A DNA stretch of 64,000 nucleotides. Origin: Bacteroidota bacterium. Lineage in GTDB: Bacteria > Bacteroidota > Bacteroidia > Bacteroidales > Tannerellaceae. This document shows positions 1 to 7,643 of this stretch, one piece after another. Location: the NCBI GenBank assembly GCA_023429375.1, contig JAEYVY010000005.1, forward strand, positions 1 to 64,000. Direction: 5' to 3'. How positions within the stretch are numbered: position 1 is the first letter of the stretch; the number at the start of each line of letters is the position of its first letter. The position numbers and the translations under genes are program-made. The notes beneath the pieces are model-generated. The model was given only the letters and a program-made list of their open reading frames with translations, did no database searches and was not told the DNA's origin.

Positions 1-100
1 TAGTTGATATGTAATTCTTTCAAAGATCGTCTCTTTTGCAGCAGGCCTTTCGTCCTGATTGCGGGTGCAAAAGTAGTGCTCTAAAACATATTCTCCAAAT
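1..100 (-). promoter_or_regulatory. Leftward strong promoter and leader, probably of an rRNA operon off the left edge
   Basis: Read on the minus strand, TTTG (99-96) is followed after exactly 20 nt by TACTTTTG (75-68), a full match to the Bacteroides -33/-7 consensus, with A-rich DNA just upstream. The predicted transcript carries a GATCTTTGAAAGAATT stretch (about 28-13) resembling the boxA-like antitermination site in Bacteroidetes 16S leaders, and a small CAGG/CCTG hairpin before it. No reading frame starts before the edge. That an rRNA operon follows is inference. Confidence 0.5.
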
Positions 101-521
101 GTTTTTGGAAGTATTTTTGATAAAAAATGAAAGTATTTTTAATCCCCATTGATTAACTGATAGTTACAGAAAATAAAAAAATCGAACCCTTTCATACTCG
201 TTTATCGAAACTATCTGTTTTATCGTCTATCCCAATTCTCCCCCCTTCTCCTATTTTACTATTCTTACTATTAAACCGCCCTACTATTCTCCTTCTTTAT
301 CTTCATTAACCCCGGATATTTCTGCTCACCCCTTGAAGTTTATACGACATGCATGCAAAAGACCGTTCTTACGCGTACATTATTATTAGTAGATAAATAA
401 TACGCTAAAAACAGTCCAAAATGTTCATGATTTTAGATCGGGATGACTTTGGATTCTGCAGTTGCCCAATCAACACAACTCATCCCTATGCAAAAATACG
501 CTGTATTTCAACGTTAAAAAT

Positions 522-605
522 ACATCCCGATGTTTTTAAAAAAACATCCCGAACGTTTTTAAAAATCATCGAGGTGTTTTTCAAAAACGTTCGGGGTGTT
601 TTTTT
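522..605. repeat. Intergenic hairpin repeat (CATCCCGA / GTTTTT type)
   Basis: Arms at 538-560 and 583-605 are complementary over 23 nt with one position that is C:A or G:U depending on the strand; the 22-nt loop contains a related AATCATCGAGGTGTTTTT phrase. A further copy of the unit (ACATCCCGATGTTTTTAAA) precedes the hairpin at 522. A similar unit occurs at 35813-35840. It ends in seven T on the plus strand, so it could act as a terminator, but no gene lies upstream on that strand. Confidence 0.75.
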
Positions 606-782
606 AGAATCATTTATACGTTAATTATCAAAGACTTTTAGCATCAACCTTCACATCGGGATGACATTCGACTTTTCATCCTCTCTTTCGGCAATCCTCT
701 TCTCGATGAGATTTTTTTTTAATTTATGATTAGACAAAACAATATGAAGTATATTATCCAACCACTACATAAAGAAATCATG

Positions 783-790
783 TAACTTTG
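783..790 (+). promoter_or_regulatory. -7 promoter element for cinA
   Basis: TAACTTTG matches the Bacteroides TAnnTTTG element and lies 27 nt before the cinA ATG. No clear TTTG -33 box is present. Confidence 0.6.
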
Positions 791-817
791 CTTTTACTAT
801 AGAATAGTTTTGAAAAC

Positions 818-2086
818 ATGAACGTAGAGATAATTACAATTGGCGATGAATTGCTAATTGGCCAGGTCGTAGACACCAACTCAGCCTGGATGGGACAACA
901 ATTAGAAGGTGAAGGATTTCATGTGATTTGGAAAACAAGTGTTGGCGATATCGAAGAAGACATGCTTCAAGCAGTCGATGCAGCCATGCATAGGGCTCAA
1001 ATTGTTTTGATAACCGGAGGTATCGGTCCGACGAAAGACGACATCACGCGGACTATGCTATGTAAGTATTTCGACAGTGGATTATATTTCTCTGACGAAG
1101 TATATAAAAACATTGAAGAGATATTCAGTCGCAATGGTCGGGTAATGAACGAGCTAACACGCAATCAGGCCTTAGTTCCAGAAAAGGCAACCGTCATACA
1201 GAATCGTGCAGGAACAGCGCCAGCCACTTGGTTTGAGAAAAACGGTAAAGTACTAGTCTCCATGCCTGGTGTACCTTATGAAATGAAGTGGTTGGTTTCC
1301 AACGAAGTACTCCCTCGATTAAAAAAACAGTTTAAACAAGACGTACATATTCTCCATCACACAACGTGGGTGAGCGGTTATTCAGAATCCATGCTGGCCA
1401 TACATCTCGAAGACTTTGAAAAGAACTTACCATCTTCTGTCAAGCTGGCCTATCTTCCTCAACCCGGTGTAATCCGCTTACGATTAACGATCCATGCCGA
1501 CACAGCAAGTCAAGCTCAGCAAATCATGGATGAGCAGCAAACTAAACTACGCACTCTTTTAACGGGCCATATCTTGACTGAAGAAGACAAAGCCCCTGAC
1601 GAGCTGATTGGTACAATTTTGAAAGAAAGAAATCTGACCCTAGGCACAGCAGAAAGTTGTACAGGAGGAAGAATTGCCAGCATCATAACAGCTACACCAG
1701 GTGCATCGGCATACTTTGCCGGCAGCATCGTTTCATATAGCAATACAGTAAAAGAAAAACTATTGGGCGTAAACCCTGAAGATATCAAAGTACATGGTGC
1801 CGTGAGTCGTGAAGTGGTTGAACAAATGGCTTTGGGAGCCATCAAACACATCGGGTGTGACTGCGCAGTTGCTACATCCGGCATTGCAGGCCCTGATGGA
1901 GGCACGGTAGACAAACCTGTTGGAACAGTCTGGATAGCAGCTGCAATTGGGCAAACTGTCGTATCCGAATGCTATCGATTCAGCACGATTCGCGAGCAGA
2001 ATATACTTCGCTCGGCAAACATGGCTCTTTTGATGCTACTTAATCTATTGAAGAAACAGAATCAGGAGGACACAATTTATCTGTAA
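818..2086 (+). CDS. cinA: CinA-like protein (NMN amidohydrolase / MoCF-domain protein)
   Basis: 422 aa, the usual length of full-length CinA. The N-terminal half is a molybdopterin-binding (MoaB/MogA-like) domain with GDELLIG near the start and TGGIGPTKDD at residues 66-75. The C-terminal half is a PncC-type nicotinamide-nucleotide amidohydrolase domain with TAESCTGG at about 277-284 and TSGIAGPDGG further on. In the family the C-terminal domain deamidates NMN in pyridine-nucleotide recycling, and the N-terminal domain has been linked to ADP-ribose hydrolysis. It is cytoplasmic. The ATG follows a -7 element by 27 nt. The 3' end overlaps the convergent deformylase gene by 47 nt. Confidence 0.93.
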   Translation: MNVEIITIGDELLIGQVVDTNSAWMGQQLEGEGFHVIWKTSVGDIEEDMLQAVDAAMHRAQIVLITGGIGPTKDDITRTMLCKYFDSGLYFSDEVYKNIEEIFSRNGRVMNELTRNQALVPEKATVIQNRAGTAPATWFEKNGKVLVSMPGVPYEMKWLVSNEVLPRLKKQFKQDVHILHHTTWVSGYSESMLAIHLEDFEKNLPSSVKLAYLPQPGVIRLRLTIHADTASQAQQIMDEQQTKLRTLLTGHILTEEDKAPDELIGTILKERNLTLGTAESCTGGRIASIITATPGASAYFAGSIVSYSNTVKEKLLGVNPEDIKVHGAVSREVVEQMALGAIKHIGCDCAVATSGIAGPDGGTVDKPVGTVWIAAAIGQTVVSECYRFSTIREQNILRSANMALLMLLNLLKKQNQEDTIYL

Positions 2087-2672
2087 ACAAGACACCTTGC
2101 AGATGGTCATACTCATGCTGGAAGATTATAGCCACGAAATTACCCGTTCGACTATGGCCTTCCAGCCTTTCTTTTATACGCTCACCTTGTTCATTCGTAT
2201 ATTCCACATCAATCCAAGGATAACGAAGCGAATCACCCGATTTGTCAGGGATAGACAAACAGCCGTCACGCTCAAAGCAAATCATTTCCTTAGGATGATT
2301 TACAATGTGCGGATTTATAGCTACTTCAACCGGTTCTCCTTCTTTATCTACACGAACGAATAAAAAAAGATTTCGATTTATACCAACCTGAGGTGCAGCA
2401 ATCCCCACACCTTGTTCTTCGTCTAACGTGGCTTTCAGGCGACTAATCAAATGGTGTAATGCTAATTGATTCTCAAGACTAATATCTTCACTTTTTGTTC
2501 TAAGAACTTTCAATTCTTCTGGTTCAGTAACCTTCAACACTTTGAACGGTGTCTGTTCATCATATTGCCTTATTAAGCTTAATTCCTCGTTTGTCATGTT
2601 CCGTTTTGTTCCACAGGATGAAAGACAACACCCTACGCATAAATATAATAGAAAATAAAGTATTCTTTTCAT
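2040..2672 (-). CDS. def: Peptide deformylase-family lipoprotein
   Basis: 210 aa. All three deformylase motifs are visible: GVGIAAPQ at 88-95, DGCLS at 136-140 (usual form EGCLS; metal ligand Cys138), and HEYDH at 186-190 (metal ligands His186 and His190, catalytic Glu187). Unlike cytoplasmic Def, it begins with a lipoprotein signal, MKRILYFLLYLCVGCC followed by LSSC, with lipidation predicted at Cys20, and a 45-residue extension before the catalytic core. It is therefore predicted to be exported and membrane-anchored, where removal of N-formyl from nascent chains cannot be its job; a housekeeping copy should lie elsewhere. It converges on cinA with a 47-nt overlap. The fold is clear; the substrate is unknown. 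Confidence 0.85.
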   Translation of the reverse strand: MKRILYFLLYLCVGCCLSSCGTKRNMTNEELSLIRQYDEQTPFKVLKVTEPEELKVLRTKSEDISLENQLALHHLISRLKATLDEEQGVGIAAPQVGINRNLFLFVRVDKEGEPVEVAINPHIVNHPKEMICFERDGCLSIPDKSGDSLRYPWIDVEYTNEQGERIKERLEGHSRTGNFVAIIFQHEYDHLQGVLFTDKLCPPDSVSSID

Positions 2673-2710
2673 TAATCGTATAATTGTAGACGAAGATACG
2701 ATAAAATCCT

Positions 2711-2718
2711 TATTTTTG
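2711..2718 (+). promoter_or_regulatory. -7 promoter element for the GNAT gene
   Basis: TATTTTTG matches TAnnTTTG, 30 nt before the ATG at 2749. It supports starting the gene at 2749 rather than at the in-frame TTG inside the element. Confidence 0.55.
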
Positions 2719-2748
2719 TTTTATAGTCACTACTTAATCCGTAATACT

Positions 2749-3276
2749 ATGAATAGATTTGAAACTTCCCGTCTTCTGATTAGGGATATAAGAACCACTG
2801 ATATTGAACTGCTTCTGCATTATTATACTCAAAAAACCAATATGAGGTTTATTTCTGACGGCAAGTACAATTGGACTCGCGAAGAGTTGGAGTTAAAGTA
2901 CAAAAAAATGAACAAAGACTACCCTTCAGGAATTGGAGCTTTTGCTGTTGAACTGAAAGACACCGGAGAAGTTATTGGTGAAGCCTGTATAGTCAATTCA
3001 TTTAGTGATCCGCATATATTGGAAATCGGATATATTATTGATAATCATTACTGGCGTAAAGGATATGGAAGAGAGGTCTGTCAAGGACTGATTGATTATG
3101 GTTTCAAAAAGCTGGGTGTAAAACGATTGGTAGCCCGGATGTATGCCGACAATACTGCCTCTGTTATGTTAAGCGAAATCTGTGATATGATTCTCACGAA
3201 CAAAGGAAGAGATGAAAATGGCAAGGTAATTTTCCGTTATGAAATAAACAATCCGGACTACCAACCGTATGAATAA
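2749..3276 (+). CDS. GNAT family N-acetyltransferase (RimJ/RimL type)
   Basis: 175 aa from ATG 2749. The start MNRFETSRLLIRDIR is typical of RimJ/RimL-like GNATs (Acetyltransf_3), and the acetyl-CoA loop is YWRKGYGREV at about 102-111, followed by the usual LGVKRLVARMYADNTASV segment. The acceptor (protein N-terminus, ribosomal protein, antibiotic or small amine) cannot be told from sequence. The in-frame TTG at 2716 lies inside the promoter -7 box and is not used. It is convergent with yjdM, only 2 nt apart. Confidence 0.85.
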   Translation: MNRFETSRLLIRDIRTTDIELLLHYYTQKTNMRFISDGKYNWTREELELKYKKMNKDYPSGIGAFAVELKDTGEVIGEACIVNSFSDPHILEIGYIIDNHYWRKGYGREVCQGLIDYGFKKLGVKRLVARMYADNTASVMLSEICDMILTNKGRDENGKVIFRYEINNPDYQPYE

Positions 3277-3278
3277 CC

Positions 3279-3608
3279 TTATTTTTTCAGAAAGCAAGTC
3301 TTTAGTACAATACTGCTTCCATCTATCTTACAGTCAACCTCTTCGGGGTTATCGGTAAGACGAATGCTTTTTATTTTAGTACCTCTTTTTATAACCATGG
3401 AGGAACCTTTTACTTTAAGGTCTTTGATTACCGTAACGGCGTCACCATCTGCCAGTTCAGCACCATTGCTGTCTCGAGCCACATCGTCTGCTCCTGCATG
3501 TTCTTCACCATCTGCCCACTCATAACTACAGTCGGGGCATACATTCATTACACCATCAAAATACGTATTGTCCATTTCGCATTTTGGGCAATTTGCAACT
3601 TCACTCAT
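3279..3608 (-). CDS. yjdM: PhnA/YjdM family zinc-ribbon protein
   Basis: 109 aa. An N-terminal zinc ribbon (Cys7, Cys10, Cys24, Cys27 in CPKC and CPDC) precedes the conserved PhnA domain, with GAELADGDAVTVIKDLKVKG and KRGTKIKSIRL. The family was first called alkylphosphonate uptake protein PhnA, but it is not the phosphonoacetate hydrolase and its function is poorly defined. Single gene with its own minus-strand promoter (3641-3634). Confidence 0.9.
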   Translation of the reverse strand: MSEVANCPKCEMDNTYFDGVMNVCPDCSYEWADGEEHAGADDVARDSNGAELADGDAVTVIKDLKVKGSSMVIKRGTKIKSIRLTDNPEEVDCKIDGSSIVLKTCFLKK

Positions 3609-3633
3609 TTTATTTAATTAAAAGTAAAAAGGA

Positions 3634-3641
3634 CAAATGTA
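3634..3641 (-). promoter_or_regulatory. -7 promoter element for yjdM
   Basis: On the minus strand this reads TACATTTG, matching TAnnTTTG, 25 nt before the yjdM ATG. Confidence 0.5.
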
Positions 3642-3694
3642 AGGATTTATTATCTTTTTAACGAGTATGACACAGGGGTTGAAAGAAATATCCA

Positions 3695-3702
3695 TAACTT
3701 TG
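3695..3702 (+). promoter_or_regulatory. -7 promoter element of the His-rich gene; implies a leaderless start
   Basis: TAACTTTG ends only 8 nt before the ATG at 3711, so transcription would begin within a few bases of the start codon. The next in-frame ATG (codon 21) would destroy the membrane segment, so a leaderless or nearly leaderless mRNA is implied if this is the promoter. Confidence 0.5.
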
Positions 3703-3710
3703 TTGTTACG

Positions 3711-4064
3711 ATGAGAGACAGTTACGTAAAATTTTTGAAATTCTTGTTACCCATATTATTCATTCTGTATATGGGAAACATCATTTCGTTTACTCACGTA
3801 CACATCATCAACGGAGTAACGATTGTCCACTCACATCCGTACAAATCCGACTCCGGTAGTTCCGGACACCAACACACAGGATCTGAACTACAATTACTTC
3901 ATCAACTATCTACGATCCAACAAACCGGTTCTTGCAGCTTCGACTATGTTCTCCGGTCCTATGATTCGTATGTCGTAAAAATCACCGCAGAACCCGTTTC
4001 ACGTAATCACACCAGCAAGCTTGACGAAAGCATTCAGCTACGTGCTCCGCCTTTCATTGGTTAA
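3711..4064 (+). CDS. Small His-rich membrane-anchored protein, upstream partner of a TonB-dependent receptor
   Basis: 117 aa. A hydrophobic segment (about 9-26) is followed by a histidine cluster FTHVHIINGVTIVHSHPY (His29, 31, 40, 42) and a further GHQH (53-55). Predicted topology is an N-terminal anchor with a periplasmic His-rich face; metal binding is a reasonable inference. It lies 145 nt before a TonB-dependent receptor on the same strand. Similar small THVH-containing proteins occur beside receptor genes in Bacteroidales as far as I recall. The function is not established. Confidence 0.6.
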   Translation: MRDSYVKFLKFLLPILFILYMGNIISFTHVHIINGVTIVHSHPYKSDSGSSGHQHTGSELQLLHQLSTIQQTGSCSFDYVLRSYDSYVVKITAEPVSRNHTSKLDESIQLRAPPFIG

Positions 4065-4147
4065 CATATTCACTACTCTTTCCCTTTATCCTAAATTAGG
4101 AAAAATATCCTTACAATTAATTTTTTATCAATTAAAATAGATTCTGT

Positions 4148-4185
4148 CGTCCACATACCGCCAGCACAAAAGGTATGTCAGGACG
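4148..4185 (+). promoter_or_regulatory. Two-part hairpin in the leader of the TonB-dependent receptor
   Basis: CGTCC (4148-4152) pairs with GGACG (4181-4185), and CATACC (4154-4159) pairs with GGTATG (4172-4177), leaving a 12-nt loop GCCAGCACAAAA and a small internal bulge. It lies 24 nt before the receptor ATG. With no T-run after it, a regulatory leader structure is more likely than a terminator. No known riboswitch class was recognised. Confidence 0.4.
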
Positions 4186-4209
4186 GCCTAATCTTCATAC
4201 TATAAAGTT

Positions 4210-6579
4210 ATGAACAGATTAATTTTAATAGGTATAGGTTTGTGTCTTTTTCTGACACAAATTCAAGCTTCACATCCTCAAAAAAGAGTAACAGATGCAA
4301 GCATTATCGGTCATATTTTAGACCAAAAAACAAAAGAACATCTTCCCTTTATTAATATATACTTGAAAGGAACAACTATCGGAACAACAACCGATGCATC
4401 CGGACATTATTTCCTAAAAAACCTACCTGAAGGGAATTTCGTATTGGAAGCTAAGTTTATTGGCTACAAATCTGAGCAAAGAGAAATTACGATAGAACCT
4501 GGGAAAACTTTAGAAATCAATTTGGAATTGGAAGAAGACAATATCTCACTCAACGAGGTGGTTGTATCGGCCAATAGAAATGAAACAGAAAGACGTATGG
4601 CACCTACGCTGGTCAGCGTTTTAGACACGAAAACATTTACACGAACCAATGCCATCACTCTTTCGCAAGGGTTGAATTTCCAACCCGGCCTTCGTGTAGA
4701 AAACAACTGTCAGAATTGCGGATTCACTCAGGTGAGGATGAATGGTTTGGATGGGCCTTATACACAAATACTGATTGACTCCCGTCCTATATTTAGCGCA
4801 CTAACCGGTGTATATGGACTTGACCAGATCCCGGCCAATATGATTGAACGAATCGAAATAATCAGAGGTGGTGGTTCAGCTTTGTTCGGCTCATCGGCTA
4901 TTGCCGGGACAATCAATGTCATCACCAAAGAGCCATTGAGAAACTCAGCCGAACTAGCACACAATATTACGGCCATAAATGGAACGAGTGATTTTGAAAA
5001 CAACACCAGCTTCAATGCTTCTTTGGTATCCGACAATCAGAAAATGGGAATAATGACATTCGGACAAAAACGAGAACGCACACAATATGACCACGACAGA
5101 GATGGTTTTTCAGAATTACCGAAACTGCAAAATCGCACATTAGGATTCAGATCATATTATAAAACCGGATTATATTCCAAGATAAATCTGGAATACCACA
5201 ATATGCATGAGTTTCGTCGTGGAGGAGACAGGTTTAAGTTTGAACCCCATGATGCTTATATAGCCGAACAGGTTGAATCGAATATTGATGGTGGTGGCCT
5301 CAGCTATACAATGACCTCACCCAATCTGAAACATCGTTTGAATGCTTATGTCTCTGCTCAACTGACCAATAGAAAAAGTTATTACGGTGGTGGTATGCCT
5401 ATCTCGGTCATCCAGGCAAGCGAGATGGATGAAGCAGAAAAGATTAAAGCCATCGACAACAGACTAAACTCGTATGGAACGACAAAAGGCGTCACATATA
5501 TTATCGGAGGGCAATATTCGTACGACTTCTATAAGTTTTTGTTCATGCCCTCCACTCTAACTGCAGGCATCGAATACAACAACGACAGGCTGGAAGATAG
5601 AAGCGGCTATCGCAATGAACCTATTGACCAACACATCAACATCAAAAGTACATTCCTTCAGAATGAGTGGAAAACCGACCGCTGGAGTTTTCTTATCGGG
5701 GCTCGATTGGATAAACATAGCCTGATGAAAAAGGCAATTATCAGCCCTCGTGGTAACATAAGATATAATCCGACAAAAGACATCAATGTGCGGTTCAGTT
5801 ACGGACAAGGATTTCGTGCACCACAATTGTTCGACGAAGATTTGCACGTAGACCTGGCCGGAGGCTCGCAAATCATTTCCGAACAAGACCCTAACCTAAA
5901 AGAAGAACGCTCACATAGTATCAGCACCTCGGTTGACTGGTACCATCAATTTGGAGCTTTCGAATTCAACTTCTTGACAGAAGGATTCTATACGAAATTA
6001 AATAACCCGTTTACCTCTATTTCAGAAGAACAGACCAATGGTATGATCATCAAGCGTATTGTAAACGCCTCTGGTGCTAAAGTATACGGTGTCAATTTAG
6101 AAAGTAGGCTGGCTTATAGCAATCTGTTAGATTTTCAGATTGGAGCTACCCTGCAACGCAGCCGCTACGATGAAGCACGTAAGTGGTCTAACGACCCAAC
6201 AGATAATGTAAAGGCAGAAAAAAATATGATGAGCACACCTGATGTATACGGATATTTTGTAGCTACTTTGACACCATATAAATCATTCAGCAGTTCCTTC
6301 TCTGGCAATTATACCGGGTCCATGCTAATCCCTCACGAAGCGGGAATGATAGAAAAAAACAGAACTGACAAATCGCCAACTTTCTTTGAGTTCGGGGTAA
6401 AGCTGGCTTACGAGATACCTCTATATAGAGGTTCAACTTTAGAACTAAATGGAGGAGTAAGGAATCTGTTTAATGAGTTTCAGAAAGATTTCGACAAAGG
6501 CCCAAATAGGGCATCGAGTTATATTTATGGTCCCGCCATGCCACGAAATTTCTATGCAGGTATCAAAATGAGTTTTTAA
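4210..6579 (+). CDS. TonB-dependent outer-membrane receptor with carboxypeptidase-like N-terminal domain
   Basis: 789 aa. A signal peptide (1-20) is followed by a CarboxypepD-reg-like beta-sandwich (about 30-110), the plug (about 125-235, with the usual IERIEIIRGGGSALFGSSA), and a beta-barrel ending in the aromatic-terminated strand FYAGIKMSF. It has no SusD partner, so it is not a SusC-type glycan importer; it resembles the BtuB/FecA/HmuR-like receptors for metal chelates, cobalamin or haem. A CQNC pair in the plug (Cys167, Cys170) and the His-rich neighbour suggest a metal or metal complex, but this is inference. A hairpin with a T-rich tail follows. Confidence 0.88.
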   Translation: MNRLILIGIGLCLFLTQIQASHPQKRVTDASIIGHILDQKTKEHLPFINIYLKGTTIGTTTDASGHYFLKNLPEGNFVLEAKFIGYKSEQREITIEPGKTLEINLELEEDNISLNEVVVSANRNETERRMAPTLVSVLDTKTFTRTNAITLSQGLNFQPGLRVENNCQNCGFTQVRMNGLDGPYTQILIDSRPIFSALTGVYGLDQIPANMIERIEIIRGGGSALFGSSAIAGTINVITKEPLRNSAELAHNITAINGTSDFENNTSFNASLVSDNQKMGIMTFGQKRERTQYDHDRDGFSELPKLQNRTLGFRSYYKTGLYSKINLEYHNMHEFRRGGDRFKFEPHDAYIAEQVESNIDGGGLSYTMTSPNLKHRLNAYVSAQLTNRKSYYGGGMPISVIQASEMDEAEKIKAIDNRLNSYGTTKGVTYIIGGQYSYDFYKFLFMPSTLTAGIEYNNDRLEDRSGYRNEPIDQHINIKSTFLQNEWKTDRWSFLIGARLDKHSLMKKAIISPRGNIRYNPTKDINVRFSYGQGFRAPQLFDEDLHVDLAGGSQIISEQDPNLKEERSHSISTSVDWYHQFGAFEFNFLTEGFYTKLNNPFTSISEEQTNGMIIKRIVNASGAKVYGVNLESRLAYSNLLDFQIGATLQRSRYDEARKWSNDPTDNVKAEKNMMSTPDVYGYFVATLTPYKSFSSSFSGNYTGSMLIPHEAGMIEKNRTDKSPTFFEFGVKLAYEIPLYRGSTLELNGGVRNLFNEFQKDFDKGPNRASSYIYGPAMPRNFYAGIKMSF

Positions 6580-6606
6580 GAGGGAACCCTAAATAAAAAA
6601 AACAAT

Positions 6607-6614
6607 TACCTTTG
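6607..6614 (+). promoter_or_regulatory. -7 promoter element for ndk
   Basis: TACCTTTG matches TAnnTTTG, 48 nt before the ndk ATG. It abuts the hairpin at 6614-6646, so the receptor transcript end and the ndk start overlap. Confidence 0.5.
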
Positions 6615-6646
6615 AACCAATGCTCGCAATAGTGCAGCATTGGTTC
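6614..6646 (+). terminator. Hairpin between the receptor gene and ndk
   Basis: GAACCAATGC (6614-6623) pairs perfectly with GCATTGGTTC (6637-6646), followed by TTTAATTT. It is a plausible terminator of the receptor transcript. It sits at the predicted ndk transcription start, so it may instead form part of the ndk leader. Confidence 0.5.
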
Positions 6647-6662
6647 TTTAATTTACCGGCTT

Positions 6663-7127
6663 ATGGAAAAAACACTCGTCATCTTAAAACCCGGCTGTAT
6701 TTCCCGGGGTTTAATTGGGGAAATAATTTCCCGCTTCGAAAAAAAAGGACTTCGGCTTGCAGGCATGAAAATGATTCAGTTGACTGATGCAATCTTGAAC
6801 GAACATTATGCTCATCTGGCAGAAAAACCATTTTTCGGACGTATTAAGAAAGGTATGATGGTTACTCCCGTCATTGTTTGTTGTTGGGAGGGGATAGACG
6901 TCATCCAAATCGTGCACCATATGGCCGGAAAAACCAATGGCCGGGAAGCAATACCCGGAACCATACGAGGAGATTATAGTGTGAGTGTTCAGGAAAATAT
7001 AGTTCATACATCAGACTCGGTAGAGACTTCCGAAAAAGAGATTAAGCGCTTTTTTGCTGATTCCGAATTGTATGACTATCAACTCCCCTATCTCCACAGT
7101 TTATATTGTAGTGATGAATTAGAGTAG
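6663..7127 (+). CDS. ndk: Nucleoside diphosphate kinase
   Basis: 154 aa. It transfers the gamma phosphate between nucleoside triphosphates and diphosphates through a phospho-histidine. The start TLVILKPG is the family signature and the active-site histidine is His115 in NIVHTSDS. Most Ndk proteins read NxxHGSDS, so Gly is replaced by Thr here. Length and HHMAGKTNGREAIPGTIRGDY agree with the family. It is the first gene of a group with the DUF4494 and YggS genes. Confidence 0.95.
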   Translation: MEKTLVILKPGCISRGLIGEIISRFEKKGLRLAGMKMIQLTDAILNEHYAHLAEKPFFGRIKKGMMVTPVIVCCWEGIDVIQIVHHMAGKTNGREAIPGTIRGDYSVSVQENIVHTSDSVETSEKEIKRFFADSELYDYQLPYLHSLYCSDELE

Positions 7128-7163
7128 AAATAAGATAGAATTTACAATTAACTTAAGAAGAAT

Positions 7164-7643
7164 ATGCATAATTGGTTTGAATGTAAGGTTACCTACGAGA
7201 AGATGCTTGAAAATGGGATGCAGAAAAAGGTAACCGAACCCTATTTAGTAGATGCCCTGTCTTTTACAGAAGCAGAAGCGCGTATCATTGAAGAGATTAG
7301 ACCTTATATTACCGGTGAATTTACTGTGACCGGAATTAGAAGAGCACGTTTGTCTGAACTCTTTTTCAATGAAAATGGCGATCGTTTTTATAAGATCAAA
7401 GTTTATTTCGTCACATTGGATGAAAAAAGTGGTGCTGAAAAGAAAACAGCTGCTCAGATGTTGGCGCAGGCATGTACGCTGAAAGAAGCAATCGCTGTAT
7501 TGGAAGAAGGAATGAAAGGTACGATGGCCGACTATGTGATTGCCTCAGTAACAGAAACACAACTGATGGATGTATATCCTTATTCTGCAGAAACAAAAAC
7601 ACCTAAATCGGCCGAAGAATTAATTGCTGAACAGAGACAATGA
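7164..7643 (+). CDS. DUF4494 domain-containing protein
   Basis: 159 aa, soluble, with no signal peptide. It matches my recollection of the Bacteroidetes-specific DUF4494 family (start WFECKVTYEKMLENG, then KVTEPYLVDALSFTEAEARI). The function is unknown. It lies 36 nt after ndk, and its stop overlaps the YggS-type gene by 4 nt (ATGA), implying translational coupling with the PLP-homeostasis protein. Confidence 0.8.
   Translation: MHNWFECKVTYEKMLENGMQKKVTEPYLVDALSFTEAEARIIEEIRPYITGEFTVTGIRRARLSELFFNENGDRFYKIKVYFVTLDEKSGAEKKTAAQMLAQACTLKEAIAVLEEGMKGTMADYVIASVTETQLMDVYPYSAETKTPKSAEELIAEQRQ

Larger units (their letters stand above)
100..817. other. Non-coding intergenic stretch
   Basis: No convincing gene. 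An open frame at 421-624 (67 codons) runs straight through a hairpin repeat, has no matching promoter or family, and is judged fortuitous. The stretch is AT-rich with C/T-rich tracts near 230-300. The phrase ATCGGGATGAC occurs at 437 and again at 655. The main structure is the hairpin at 538-605. Confidence 0.7.

Noticed and set aside
421..624. 67-codon open frame on the plus strand
   Set aside because: It runs through the hairpin repeat, has no promoter at the right place and no recognisable family; its peptide reflects the repeat.
2097..2363. Open frame antisense to the deformylase gene
   Set aside because: It lies opposite a gene with clear catalytic motifs and shows no family features.
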